Assembly: GCA_050261495.1 (NCBI GenBank)
Contig: JBLNDI010000008.1
Coordinates: 1 to 59,634, forward strand
DNA from: JBMNKL01 sp050261495
GTDB taxonomy: Bacteria; Bacillota; Clostridia; Acetivibrionales; DTU013
DNA: 59,634 nucleotides
Direction of reading: 5' to 3'
In this document: positions 16,429-24,946 of the stretch, in pieces
Layout: every line of letters begins with the position of its first letter
Numbering within the stretch: position 1 is the first letter of the stretch
Position numbers and translations under genes: made by a program
The notes under the pieces: generated by a model
Databases searched by the model: none
Seen by the model: the letters and a program-made list of their open reading frames with translations, nothing else
What the model was told of the DNA's origin: nothing

Positions 16429-17484
16429 TTACTTTCTCTTATATATTTTCCGCCTTATTTCCCTGAAAACATATATACATTTCTCAGCGAAAAAGTAAAC
16501 AAGCGGGTTGAAAACATAATCCAGCATTCCGACGAACTCTGTAAATTTCCCCCTGAAACCCACCTTGAACCTGTAAAGCCCGTACAACGGGTTGCTTTCA
16601 TCGATATTTCCGGGCACTCCCCTGAAATCATATATATCCACGCCGGCTTCCAGCGCGCACTTGATCATGTTCCACTGGAGCAGGTAATTGGGCATCAGGT
16701 TCCTGTGCTCATTTGTGCTGGCTCCATACAAATACCAGAACTTGTTGCCGTATAATATCCCTATCGTGCCGGCAATGGGCTTGTCTTCGTAATATGCGAT
16801 AAACACTCTTACATGGTCCGGGGCCATGTTGTCGAAAACGCTTTCATAGTACTCCTTGCTCCTGACAACGAAATTATCGCGGATACCGGTCTCAACAATC
16901 ATCTTGTAAAACACGGCGATATCTTCACGTCCGCCGGCCTTGACCACGACGCCTTTCCTTTCGGCAAGGCGGATGTTGTAGCGGACCTTTTGATGGAAAT
17001 CCTGCATTATCATGTCTTCCGTTTTGCCTCTCAAATCCAGCCGGAATACAAATCTGGGCTGTATGCCCTCGTAATTTTTAAGGCCGCGGGTCAATTTAAA
17101 ACCAAGGCCCAAAACAATATCTTCAAACTGCTTGTCCTCGATCTCTATGTCAGGGTCCATTTTCAACACGTAGCTCCTGTGTTTCCCGGCCAGTTGCTTG
17201 CACTTTTCCAGCAGCGCCTTTATAGTACCGGCGTCATGCGGGTCGCAGACGGGTCCCCGCGGCGAATACATCACGGTAAACGGAAGCATGGGCAGCTTCC
17301 TTATCAAAAGGCTCATGGACCCTACAATCTGTCCGTTCTCATCCTCGACCGTAACAATTTCATTTTTCCAAAAAGACTTAATCCTCGCCCACCGCAGCGA
17401 TTGCATAAAGTGGCCTTTCGGATGGGCTTGCAGGAAAGCTTCATATTTTTCTTCAAACAGCGCCTTTTCTTTATCTTTATCCAA
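16429..17484 (-). CDS. FemAB/FmhB-family peptidoglycan cross-bridge aminoacyl transferase
   Basis: About 352 residues. It has duplicated GNAT-like folds: HPKGHFMQSLRWARIKSFW at the start, VMYSPRGPVCDP, then HQKVRYNIRLAERKGV, and the C-terminal PNYLLQWNMIKCALE with YDFRGVPG, all typical of FemX/FemAB and FmhB. These cytosolic enzymes use aminoacyl-tRNA to add the first or later amino acids of the interpeptide bridge to lipid II or UDP-MurNAc-pentapeptide. The best start is TTG at 17484, which has GAGAGG 8 bases upstream; the in-frame GTG at 17493 sits on the ribosome site. It lies between the D-Asp-ligase-like gene and the flippase in one direction. The amino acid added is unknown. Confidence 0.88.
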   Translation of the reverse strand: MDKDKEKALFEEKYEAFLQAHPKGHFMQSLRWARIKSFWKNEIVTVEDENGQIVGSMSLLIRKLPMLPFTVMYSPRGPVCDPHDAGTIKALLEKCKQLAGKHRSYVLKMDPDIEIEDKQFEDIVLGLGFKLTRGLKNYEGIQPRFVFRLDLRGKTEDMIMQDFHQKVRYNIRLAERKGVVVKAGGREDIAVFYKMIVETGIRDNFVVRSKEYYESVFDNMAPDHVRVFIAYYEDKPIAGTIGILYGNKFWYLYGASTNEHRNLMPNYLLQWNMIKCALEAGVDIYDFRGVPGNIDESNPLYGLYRFKVGFRGKFTEFVGMLDYVFNPLVYFFAEKCIYVFREIRRKIYKRK

Positions 17485-17661
17485 TAAACACACCTCTCAC
17501 CGGTCTTCCGGCTTTTTATACGATCAATTTATCAGTATTGCCATAATTCAAGCATTGCCTCAATTCAACGGGCAATACCCGGGCAACGCAAGCAATCCAA
17601 ATACCCGGCAACCGCACAGCAGCCGTTTAGTTCCCACGAAACCGCCGCACTTGAACTCCGC

Positions 17662-18876
17662 TCAATACCCCGGGTATTTCATGTATTTGAAATAATGGCT
17701 TAATTGCAATTTATACAGAAACAGCATACGTCTCAGCTTGTTGTCGCCTTTCATAAACAGCGGGTTGATTACTTTCCCTTCCCTGATCAGCCGCTCCATC
17801 AGCGCCCGGTCCCCGCCGTCCTTAACGTACTTGGCTATTACTTTCAGCGGTATGACCGTCCAGAGGTTTTGCACATTTGTTATTTCAAACTGCAAATCGC
17901 GGTTGTATATATAATCTTCGACAACATATCGGGCAAGGTTGTTCCCGGCGGCAGTCACATAGTAATTGCTTCTCCCCTGCCTCAGGTTGATTTCCAGTAT
18001 CTTGAACTCCCCGTCCCGCCGGTCGAATTTTATATCGAAAGTCGAATACCCGGTGTACCCGATACCGTCCAGGAAACGCCTCAGCATCTCCGACAGCCCG
18101 GGATTGTACTCATTTATAAGCGCAGCCGTATTTCCCAGGCCGTGCGGCGTGTGTTCCTCCAGCAATACATGGGCAAGCGACATGAGCTTGACCTTCCTGT
18201 CTCTGCCCGAATAGCATATCATGACGCGGAGGCTGGAATCATCCCCGGGGATGAAATCCTGTATGATGAGCCTGTCATCATAACCGGCACCATAAATGTC
18301 ATTAATCACCCGCTTCAGCTCATCCCGGCTGTTCAGCTTGTAAACCTTTTTCTGGGTACTAAATTCATGCTGCCAGTACTTTATGCCGTTTGACGGCTTT
18401 ACAATAACGGGATAACCGAAAGGCAGCCCGAAATCGTCCCCCATCGCCCGTTCATAGACAAATGTAACGGGGTACCTGATTCCATGGCGGTCGCACATTT
18501 CATAAAACTTCAGCTTTGTCAGAAGGCTGTCCATCAGTTCTTCGTCCACGTACGGCGCGATGATGTTCCCGGGAAGCGCGGCCTTGTTTTTTATGATCCG
18601 TTCCACGTAATTGTCGCCGCAGCCCATTAAAATTATTTTTTTATCCTTGTATTCGGATGCAAGCTCACCGACAGTCCTGGTAAAAACATCCTGCTCGTCC
18701 AACCCGGCGACAGCCCGGTAATCAATAATCCTGCTGTGACAGCTTGGGCCCGAGAATACCTTGCCGATGACGATCGATCTTACGCCATACGCTTCATAAA
18801 ACGCCCTGGACATGCTGTATGTATTGATATCGTTTCCCAGGAATACCGGGATAAATTCTCTTTCAACAAATTTCAA
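17662..18876 (-). CDS. ATP-grasp carboxylate-amine ligase resembling D-aspartate ligase (AslFm)
   Basis: 404 residues from the TTG at 18876, chosen for GGAGAGG 8 bases upstream. The opening FIPVFLGNDINTYSMSRAFYEAYG resembles the N-terminus of the Enterococcus faecium D-Asp ligase. The ATP-grasp core has YPVIVKPSN, DRLIIQDFIPG, FDIKFDRRDGEFKILEINLRQG, with the Glu and Asn metal ligands in EINLR. AslFm attaches D-Asp to the epsilon-amine of lysine in UDP-MurNAc-pentapeptide, forming a D-isoasparagine bridge. The neighbouring FemAB enzyme and flippase make a cross-bridge or envelope role likely. The exact substrate remains inference, since many ATP-grasp ligases of this group are uncharacterised. 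Confidence 0.78.
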   Translation of the reverse strand: MKFVEREFIPVFLGNDINTYSMSRAFYEAYGVRSIVIGKVFSGPSCHSRIIDYRAVAGLDEQDVFTRTVGELASEYKDKKIILMGCGDNYVERIIKNKAALPGNIIAPYVDEELMDSLLTKLKFYEMCDRHGIRYPVTFVYERAMGDDFGLPFGYPVIVKPSNGIKYWQHEFSTQKKVYKLNSRDELKRVINDIYGAGYDDRLIIQDFIPGDDSSLRVMICYSGRDRKVKLMSLAHVLLEEHTPHGLGNTAALINEYNPGLSEMLRRFLDGIGYTGYSTFDIKFDRRDGEFKILEINLRQGRSNYYVTAAGNNLARYVVEDYIYNRDLQFEITNVQNLWTVIPLKVIAKYVKDGGDRALMERLIREGKVINPLFMKGDNKLRRMLFLYKLQLSHYFKYMKYPGY

Positions 18877-18958
18877 TTTGCAAACCTCTCCAAAAACGTG
18901 CTGAATGCCGCTTTTTAAGCACATGTCACGTTAATTTTAGTATATTGGACAACAAAGT

Positions 18959-20764
18959 TCAAGTTAATTTTTCCATCACCCTCCTGTATTCCTCTTCCAG
19001 CGCTTCCTTGTCACCGCTGCCGGAGGATATCTTGGCAATTATCTCCGTCAGCCTCATTTGCAGCATGGTGCGTTCTATATCATCGGGTACGCTGTTCAGG
19101 ACGCCCCCGGAAGCGGGAGCATTTTTGCGGGCAGTATTATTTGCCGGATTTCTGCGGGCATCGTGTTTTTCAAACTCGGCAAGCTTCATGTCATAATCAT
19201 AAATCTCATGTCCCTTCAATACCAGGAGCCTGTCGGCCACCTCGTTTACAAAAGCCCTATCATGCGAAGCGAAAAGCACAGTTCCCTCGTATTCCTTCAA
19301 TACGCTCTCCAGCGCTTCTATTGACGCCATATCAAGGTAATTTGTCGGTTCGTCCAGCAACAGCACATTAGCATTGGAAACAAAAAGCTTGGCAAAAGCC
19401 GCCTTTATTTTTTCTCCGCCGCTTAGCACCTCCACCCTTTTATACACGTCATCCCCACGGATTAAAAGCCTCGCCAGTATGGTCCTGGCGACTGTTTCAT
19501 TTTGCACGCTGTCCCGCATGACGTTCCATAACACGCTTTCACCGGGAACCAGGTTTTCAAAGCCCTGGTGAAAGTATCCCAGCCTGGCTTTTGGAACAAT
19601 ATTGAAATCAGCTTTATAATCGCCGCTTATACCGCTGGGTTCACGTCTTAAGCTGCTTGGGCCCGGAAGCCGGTTCTCGCCTGGCGCCTGGAATTTTGCC
19701 CTATATTCTTTGTAAATAAGGTTGAGCAACGTAGTTTTACCCGTGCCGTTTTCGCCCCAGAGCGCCGTCTTTTTCCCGTTATACACGTTAAAACGGGCAT
19801 CACTGAAAATTTGCAGCGATCCATAGCTGAAACTGAGGTTGGCCGTCGATATGACCACCTTGTTTTCGGGGGGATTTGTCAGCGAAAAATCCAGCTTGAT
19901 TGTCGGCTGTTCCCTTGGCTTTTCCTTGGGCTCAAGCTTTTCGAGACGTGTTATAAGGCTGTTTACGCTATTGTGCAATTTTTCCTGCTTTTCATTAGCC
20001 GCCCTTGTATGAAGCCTTGCCTCGGAATTCCCCATCCTGGAGGGCGCTTTCCTCATCTTTTTCGCTCTTTGCTTCCTGTTTGAAATTGCCTCTTCAAGCG
20101 CGGTTTTTTCCCTTATATACTTCTCGTATTCAAGAAACGCCCGCTTGCGCTCCATATCGCACTGCTGCCGGTAAAACGTATAATTGCCGCCGAATATCCG
20201 GATCTTGCCGTCCTTTACCTCGAGTATCTTATTGCAAAGCGTATCAAGAAGATCCCTGTCATGGCTGATAAGCATGAAGGAATCAATCTCCGTCAGCTTT
20301 CTCTTAAAAATATCAATCCCCTTGTAATCAAGGTTTGCGGTCGGTTCATCGGCAAAAACAAGGATGTTGTCCCTGCTGAAAACGCCTGCTATTTTCATCC
20401 TGGTGAATTCTCCGCCGCTCAGTACATCCCTTTGAAGTTTATGGTTAAGCTCAAACTCCCTGAGCAGTTTCAGACCGGGGGCATCATCACCCACCTTGTC
20501 ACACGACAGCTTGGGACCTTTTCCCGCGAGAAATTCATTTTCGCCATCAAACTGCCGGATATAACCGATTTCGCAGTAACGTTTGACGTACCCCTCGTCA
20601 GGTTCGATACTCCCTGACAGCATGTCAAGCAGCGTCGTCTTGCCGGAGCCGTTCTGACCTATTACGCCGATCCTGTCACCGGTATATATTTTTAAATCAT
20701 CCACACTGACGATAAGCCGGTCGGAATAATATTTTTTTAAGTTTGCAGCCTCCAAAAGCAACAT
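18959..20764 (-). CDS. ABC-F ribosomal protection protein (Lsa/Vga/VmlR-like)
   Basis: 601 residues with two ATPase domains in one chain and no membrane segments. The first Walker A is GQNGSGKT (36-43) with LSGGE and ADEPTANLD; the second is GENGTGKTT with LSGGEK and LLDEPTNYLD. The linker between them (about residues 190-270) is the long, Lys/Arg-rich coiled hairpin (ISNRKQRAKKMRKAPSRMG) that enters the ribosomal P/E-site region in antibiotic-resistance ABC-Fs. Such proteins release macrolides, lincosamides, pleuromutilins or streptogramins from the 50S subunit. The drug class cannot be assigned. A C-terminal tail of about 60 residues follows. The upstream leader holds an attenuator that would hide the ribosome site, as expected for drug-inducible expression. 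Confidence 0.9.
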   Translation of the reverse strand: MLLLEAANLKKYYSDRLIVSVDDLKIYTGDRIGVIGQNGSGKTTLLDMLSGSIEPDEGYVKRYCEIGYIRQFDGENEFLAGKGPKLSCDKVGDDAPGLKLLREFELNHKLQRDVLSGGEFTRMKIAGVFSRDNILVFADEPTANLDYKGIDIFKRKLTEIDSFMLISHDRDLLDTLCNKILEVKDGKIRIFGGNYTFYRQQCDMERKRAFLEYEKYIREKTALEEAISNRKQRAKKMRKAPSRMGNSEARLHTRAANEKQEKLHNSVNSLITRLEKLEPKEKPREQPTIKLDFSLTNPPENKVVISTANLSFSYGSLQIFSDARFNVYNGKKTALWGENGTGKTTLLNLIYKEYRAKFQAPGENRLPGPSSLRREPSGISGDYKADFNIVPKARLGYFHQGFENLVPGESVLWNVMRDSVQNETVARTILARLLIRGDDVYKRVEVLSGGEKIKAAFAKLFVSNANVLLLDEPTNYLDMASIEALESVLKEYEGTVLFASHDRAFVNEVADRLLVLKGHEIYDYDMKLAEFEKHDARRNPANNTARKNAPASGGVLNSVPDDIERTMLQMRLTEIIAKISSGSGDKEALEEEYRRVMEKLT

Positions 20765-20809
20765 AAAAAGCCTCTCCTTCCATTATGCAGTCTTGTGCGG
20801 GAAAGGCTT
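20764..20809 (-). promoter_or_regulatory. Attenuator/SD-sequestering hairpin before the ABC-F gene
   Basis: In the RNA, AAGCCT (20804-20809) plus TTCC (20800-20803) pair with GGAA (20778-20781) plus AGGCTT (20768-20773), leaving the four bases 20774-20777 bulged. The 3' arm contains the GGAGAGG ribosome site and runs straight into a short U-tract and the ATG. The hairpin can therefore act as a terminator or hide the ribosome site until a leader event opens it. Confidence 0.75.
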
Positions 20810-20865
20810 CGAATACAGTCTTACCACCTATTCGGAAATTTAGTCTTTACGTTGGGTGAATTATG

Positions 20866-20901
20866 TTACCTTGGTGAATTATTAATTAAAACCCGGTACA
20901 T
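20866..20901 (-). CDS. Possible second leader peptide, MYRVLINNSPR
   Basis: An 11-codon frame ending 57 bases before the attenuator hairpin. Its ribosome site is weak (ACGGG). A stalled ribosome here would lie close to the hairpin, which is the geometry used in erm/ABC-F attenuation. It may be chance. Confidence 0.25.
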   Translation of the reverse strand: MYRVLINNSPR

Positions 20902-21033
20902 AAACCCGTATGAAAATGATACAACCCGCACTGCCGGTCAACAAGCGCCAAGCCTGCGGGTACGTTATTCGAAAAACCGATCCGGCACAAAACCTAAGCA
21001 TCTTATGCTCCATTAACTTATAACTGTTGGTTC

Positions 21034-21054
21034 TTACCGAATCAGCTTATACAT
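21034..21054 (-). CDS. Possible leader peptide, MYKLIR
   Basis: A six-codon frame with GAAAGGGCAAGG ending 9 bases before the ATG, about 40 nt after the predicted start of transcription. Short Lys/Arg-ending leader peptides precede many macrolide and ABC-F resistance genes. The GAAAGG of its ribosome site is complementary to the CCTTTC of the attenuator 5' arm, so the two could pair as an anti-terminator. Confidence 0.4.
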   Translation of the reverse strand: MYKLIR

Positions 21055-21098
21055 CAGGTAATACCTTGCCCTTTCATTAATGCTCTTTACATAGCACT

Positions 21099-21127
21099 AT
21101 TTTAAGCGGTTGCCAGGAACCTGTCAA
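21099..21127 (-). promoter_or_regulatory. Sigma-A promoter of the ABC-F gene
   Basis: Minus strand TTGACA (21122-21127), 17-bp spacer, TAAAAT (21099-21104). Transcription would start near 21092 and leave a leader of about 330 nt. The interval 20765-21187 holds this promoter, the leader elements and no further gene that I can support. Confidence 0.8.
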
Positions 21128-21187
21128 TACTCGATAGCGGCATATACCGGTTAAAAATTAGCCATTTTATTTTTTTTGAATAATTGG

Positions 21188-21499
21188 TCAAATATTGACC
21201 TCTTTGTATATTTCAGTGTAGGAATCCAGGAAGTACCTGACCTGTTTATTGTATAACTCCTCATGGGATGAGTTGTTCTGAATCAGATCATGTGCCTTCT
21301 GAAGCTCCTCCATTGAATCGAATTCACACTCCCAGATAAGAGTGTTCAAAGGCTCTTTTCCCATATAAGGCAAAAACCTTTTTCCCCTGGGAAAATCCTT
21401 GATACTGTTTTCCAATTCGATAAATTTTTTCTCCAGTTCGATAAAATCTTTAAAATGGTTTTGCTTGAAATGCTGCACATACCTAAGTTTATAAGCCAT
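21188..21499 (-). CDS. Small dimeric alpha/beta-barrel (NIPSNAP/DUF-like) protein
   Basis: 103 residues from the ATG at 21499, which follows GGGAGG by 12 bases. It begins MAYKLRYVQHFKQNHFKDF and has a central YMGKEPLNTLIWECEFDSME strand-turn-strand and a helical end. This beta-alpha-beta-beta pattern with a Trp-Glu-x-Glu-Phe strand is that of ferredoxin-like dimeric barrels (NIPSNAP, DUF6176 and similar) often found as the last gene in sugar operons. No catalytic residue can be named. It is last in the DeoR-linked operon, 64 bp after the GH4 gene. Its stop lies within a GGTCAA/TTGACC inverted repeat (21184-21198) without a U-tract. Confidence 0.6.
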   Translation of the reverse strand: MAYKLRYVQHFKQNHFKDFIELEKKFIELENSIKDFPRGKRFLPYMGKEPLNTLIWECEFDSMEELQKAHDLIQNNSSHEELYNKQVRYFLDSYTEIYKEVNI

Positions 21500-21563
21500 A
21501 AGCCGTAAGCACCTCCCTGGGCGCGTTATCCGCGATCCATTGAACATTCCGTGAAACAGGACC

Positions 21564-22871
21564 TTATTTGAACTGCGGCAGGTATTCTTTTTCTGCTTCA
21601 AACATCTCTGTGACCATCCTGTGTATTTCAGGCATTGTGAGAACGGAAGATGTTAACGGGTCCATCATCACAGCCTGACAGACAATGTCTTTATTTCCGG
21701 AAAGCGCGCCTTCTACGGCAAGTCCCTGGACATTGACGTTTGTTTTGTTAAGCGCCGCAAGCTGAGGCGGCAACTTTCCCATTTTTACAGGCTGAATACC
21801 GTTTTTGTCGACAAGGCACGGAACCTCGACTATACACTCGCCTGGAAGGTTGTCGATCAAGCCATTATTCACCACATTCCCGTAAATAACCGTCGGTTCG
21901 CCTGTTTCCATTGCATTGATTATGTATGCCGCATACTCGTGCGTTCTTTCTGTTAATATCTTATCCTGTACCAACACTTCCTCCATATCTTCATAAAATG
22001 AAGAATTCAGTTTGGCGCATTGATTGTAGTACGACCCGTCGCATTCCTTCAACCATGAATCCATGCCTCTGATTTTTTCCAGCCATTTTTTACTTTTCCT
22101 GAAGTACGAAACATACTCCGACATGTGGTAGCTTGACTCGCTGACAAAATACCCGAAATGCTTTAAAACCTCGAACTTTACAATATCCCTGTTGTAAATT
22201 TTTTCATTGTTGTATTTCTCTTTAAGCAAAGGATAGGCATCCCTGCCCCTCCACTTGTATTCGAGGAACCAGCACATATGGTTTATGCCTGCACATTTGT
22301 ATGACACTTCCTCCAGGGGCGCTCCTATATAATCTGCAATGTCCTTAGCCGTATTCTGCACGCTGTGGCAGAGACCTACATTCCTTATCCCCGACGCTGT
22401 GTTGATTGCCCAGCAGTTTATAGCCATAGGATTTGCATAGTTTAAGAAAAGGGCATCGGGGCACAGCTCTTCCATATCTCTCAGAATATCCAGCAGAACC
22501 GGAATGGTCCTGAGTCCTCTGAAAACGCCTCCGGGCCCGAGGGTATCTCCTACTGCCTGGTCAATACCGTAATTCGATGGAATGGAAATGTCTTTCCTGA
22601 AAGCATCCAGACCACCGACCTGGATCATATTTATGACATAATCGGATCCTGCAATGGCTTTTCTCCTGTCCGTCGTAGCCTCTACCGACGCTCTGAAGCC
22701 TTCCTGTATAACTATTTTATCGGCCAGGTGTTTCATAAGATCAAGCCGCTTCGGATCAATATCCATCAATGAGATGGTTGCTCCTTCAAGTGCTTTAAAT
22801 GAGAGTATGTCCACAAGCAATCCCTTTGCAAAAACAATGCTGCCTGCGCCTATAAAAGTAATTTTCGCCAC
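21564..22871 (-). CDS. GH4 family glycosidase (MelA/alpha-galactosidase-like)
   Basis: 435 residues. GH4 enzymes cleave glycosides by an NAD+/Mn2+ redox mechanism. The Rossmann loop FIGAGSIVFAKGL at the N-terminus binds NAD, and the metal ligands are Cys168 in GLCHSVQ and His198 in GINHMCW. NYANPMAIN is the usual GH4 segment. MelA-type members act on alpha-galactosides, while related subgroups take alpha-glucuronides or 6-phospho sugars. The transporter here is ABC, not PTS, so an unphosphorylated substrate is likelier. A C-terminal region with IIYGN-type residues and EVPCLVDKNGIQPV completes the family. It lies between the PfkB and small barrel genes and shares their direction. Confidence 0.88.
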   Translation of the reverse strand: MAKITFIGAGSIVFAKGLLVDILSFKALEGATISLMDIDPKRLDLMKHLADKIVIQEGFRASVEATTDRRKAIAGSDYVINMIQVGGLDAFRKDISIPSNYGIDQAVGDTLGPGGVFRGLRTIPVLLDILRDMEELCPDALFLNYANPMAINCWAINTASGIRNVGLCHSVQNTAKDIADYIGAPLEEVSYKCAGINHMCWFLEYKWRGRDAYPLLKEKYNNEKIYNRDIVKFEVLKHFGYFVSESSYHMSEYVSYFRKSKKWLEKIRGMDSWLKECDGSYYNQCAKLNSSFYEDMEEVLVQDKILTERTHEYAAYIINAMETGEPTVIYGNVVNNGLIDNLPGECIVEVPCLVDKNGIQPVKMGKLPPQLAALNKTNVNVQGLAVEGALSGNKDIVCQAVMMDPLTSSVLTMPEIHRMVTEMFEAEKEYLPQFK

Positions 22872-22920
22872 AATATCACTCTCCTTATAATAGCGGTAAT
22901 TCAGAGTTTGTAAGTTTGTT

Positions 22921-24012
22921 TCAAATGCCTACGATTCTGTTTAAATTCTCTGCCAGTACAATTCCTTTTTTCTCCGTAAAGCTTTTTATTGTACTGCTGC
23001 AGATTTCCTCATTAATGGTATCCGGCGCTGTTATCGCCATACTGGCGATCAGGGTTCCAAGCTCCACAGCTGACGCTACGGGAGTGGCGCCAAAAGTGGG
23101 CTCCCCGGTCTCCTTCATAAAAGGCAGGCCGCAGCAAAGGCCGATGATTACACCCGCCATGTATGCGTCGCCCGCTCCTGCGGTACTCACAACCTCTACA
23201 TCAAGCGAAGGCACCTTTATCATTTTATTTCCTTTAAAACAATAGCTTCCCTCAGCGCCTGCAGTAATGCTTACAAGCATATCGTGATTCACCGCCGACA
23301 GCTTGGTGATGCATTGTTCAGCCACTTCGGCACTGCCGGCTTTCTCTTGTTCAATTCCTGCAATTGCACGCGCCTCTTCTATATTTATTGCCAGATAATC
23401 GATAAGCTCAAAACCCCCGCAGCGGCAAAATTCATTAACCTCCGCAGGCAGAAGGGAGGCAGCGTTGAATGCCTTCCGCTGTCTTCCCTCTTCAAGCAGC
23501 CTTACCCTTGAAGCCACCGGAACCTCAGGTACGGCAAGGAAAAGCTCTCCGCCGGAACCGATATCCATAGAGCTGACAACCCTTTCGATATCCCGGGGCG
23601 ATACTGCATAGCTTGCTCCATTGGAAGATGTGATGTTGCCGCCCGTATTATCCGGATACTGGAAACATACACTGAAAAGCGTGCGCAGTGTTTTGGATGT
23701 TCTTATACCTGCTACTTCCATCCCGACTTCTCGCATTTTGCTTATGAGCTGCAAGCCCTCGGCATCGTCACCAACCATTCCTATGGGGATAAGCTGCACA
23801 TGACCTTTTCTACCTGCTCTCAGAACAGCTGCAATGTAATGGAATACTATATGCAGCTTGCAGTAGTCCCTGTAAGGCATAAGTTTCCCAGAACGGCTTT
23901 CATTCCTCCCTATGGTATGCATGCCGTCAAGTTTGAAGAAAATTCCTGTACCGATTCCCCCCGTACCGATAATTCTTGTATATCTGAGATCCATGCTGGG
24001 TTGTCCTCTCAT
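22921..24012 (-). CDS. PfkB-family carbohydrate kinase
   Basis: 363 residues of the ribokinase superfamily. The signature STAGAGDAYMAGVIIG includes the anion-hole GAGD with the catalytic Asp, and IPIGMVGDDAEGLQLISKM is the N-terminal G(x)VG(x)D motif. The start ATG overlaps the stop of the NagB-like gene (ATGA), and the ribosome site AAGGGGG is inside that gene, which indicates translational coupling. The protein is about 40 residues longer than usual, with an insertion around residues 35-60. It probably phosphorylates a sugar or sugar acid released by the operon's hydrolases. Substrate unknown. Confidence 0.85.
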   Translation of the reverse strand: MRGQPSMDLRYTRIIGTGGIGTGIFFKLDGMHTIGRNESRSGKLMPYRDYCKLHIVFHYIAAVLRAGRKGHVQLIPIGMVGDDAEGLQLISKMREVGMEVAGIRTSKTLRTLFSVCFQYPDNTGGNITSSNGASYAVSPRDIERVVSSMDIGSGGELFLAVPEVPVASRVRLLEEGRQRKAFNAASLLPAEVNEFCRCGGFELIDYLAINIEEARAIAGIEQEKAGSAEVAEQCITKLSAVNHDMLVSITAGAEGSYCFKGNKMIKVPSLDVEVVSTAGAGDAYMAGVIIGLCCGLPFMKETGEPTFGATPVASAVELGTLIASMAITAPDTINEEICSSTIKSFTEKKGIVLAENLNRIVGI

Positions 24013-24908
24013 GCGTTTACCCCCTTAAACTCCCACTCCGGGTTCTCGGATATCGGATGCCTTGCTGTTTCAACGGTTGCTGTGATTAGTGCATCAGGAT
24101 GCTTCTGAAGCAGAGTAATAGGATACTCAGCTGTTAATTCTGAAAAAAGCGCGATGCGCAACGCTGTCTGTTTCCATGCCCCGGTATCACTGAACAGCCT
24201 TACCTTCTTCGCCGAAAGGCATTCCTTAATGCCCAGTGTGATTGACATCGGTGGAACAAATTGGTATGCCGCCCCATATGTTCGATGACTCAGCGCAATA
24301 ATTGTGTCCATATTGTTTTCCTGAATCCTTATGGATGAATTCTCCAACTGTTCCAGGGTTATTGCGCTGTAGAAATTCCTTCTTGCCTGGTTGTACGCAA
24401 TATGCCCGTCCTGTCCCCAGCCTCCCATTGTCAGATCTATAGGAGCCTCGTATATTTTCTCCCTTATATATTCGATTTTTGAAGGTTCAAGGAAATACCT
24501 CCTGCTTTCGGGTACCTCCAGATCCGGATCGATTCCTTTATAGAAATGGTTCTCCATAAAAGTTCTGAAATTATATGGATCATTTTTAGCAAGAAGCTGT
24601 CCTTCCCAATCAAGGCATTCATCCATGTGAAACACATAAAAATTTCTGAGGGATACCCTTTCATGGTTTACAATGCTGACAAAGGGCTCGTACCAACACT
24701 TCGGGCCACATGGAATAATAGCCCTGTACGGCCTGCCTTCATCGTTAGCTTTCTTTATTTCATCAACAAGTTCTCTGGCCATTATTTCGCCCATCTCTGC
24801 AGAATCCTTTACGAGCCTGAGACGAACTTTCAGATCCGGATGATTCTCAAGCTGCTCAACGGGTATACTGCACCATTTATAAAGCTTTTTCAAGTCTATC
24901 CCACTCAT
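24009..24908 (-). CDS. NagB/RpiA-fold sugar-phosphate isomerase-deaminase-like protein
   Basis: 299 residues, related to glucosamine-6-phosphate deaminase and 6-phosphogluconolactonase. It keeps FYVFHMDECLDW (the catalytic MDE region) and GGWGQDGHIAYNQA (the DGHIAFNEP equivalent with the catalytic His), followed by HRTYGAAYQFVPPMSITLGIKE. It differs from true NagB by an N-terminal extension of about 40 residues and by the Glu-Pro to Gln-Ala change after the Asn, so the substrate may not be glucosamine-6-phosphate. It is coupled to the PfkB kinase by a 4-bp overlap, which suggests consecutive steps in one pathway. Confidence 0.8.
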   Translation of the reverse strand: MSGIDLKKLYKWCSIPVEQLENHPDLKVRLRLVKDSAEMGEIMARELVDEIKKANDEGRPYRAIIPCGPKCWYEPFVSIVNHERVSLRNFYVFHMDECLDWEGQLLAKNDPYNFRTFMENHFYKGIDPDLEVPESRRYFLEPSKIEYIREKIYEAPIDLTMGGWGQDGHIAYNQARRNFYSAITLEQLENSSIRIQENNMDTIIALSHRTYGAAYQFVPPMSITLGIKECLSAKKVRLFSDTGAWKQTALRIALFSELTAEYPITLLQKHPDALITATVETARHPISENPEWEFKGVNA

Positions 24909-24946
24909 TTATACACCCCCAATACTATGTTCTCATCCGGGTTTGA

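Noticed and set aside
20916..20944. Second promoter (TTGTTG-17-TATCAT) in the ABC-F leader
   Set aside because: Both hexamers are weak and a far better promoter lies at 21099-21127.
20882..21013. A 43-codon frame beginning MEHKMLRFCAGSVF in the ABC-F leader
   Set aside because: No ribosome site is near its ATG, and the shorter MYKLIR frame has a much better one. It stays a remote possibility.
21184..21198. GGTCAA/TTGACC palindrome at the end of the small barrel gene as terminator
   Set aside because: No U-tract follows on the coding strand; the palindrome may be chance.
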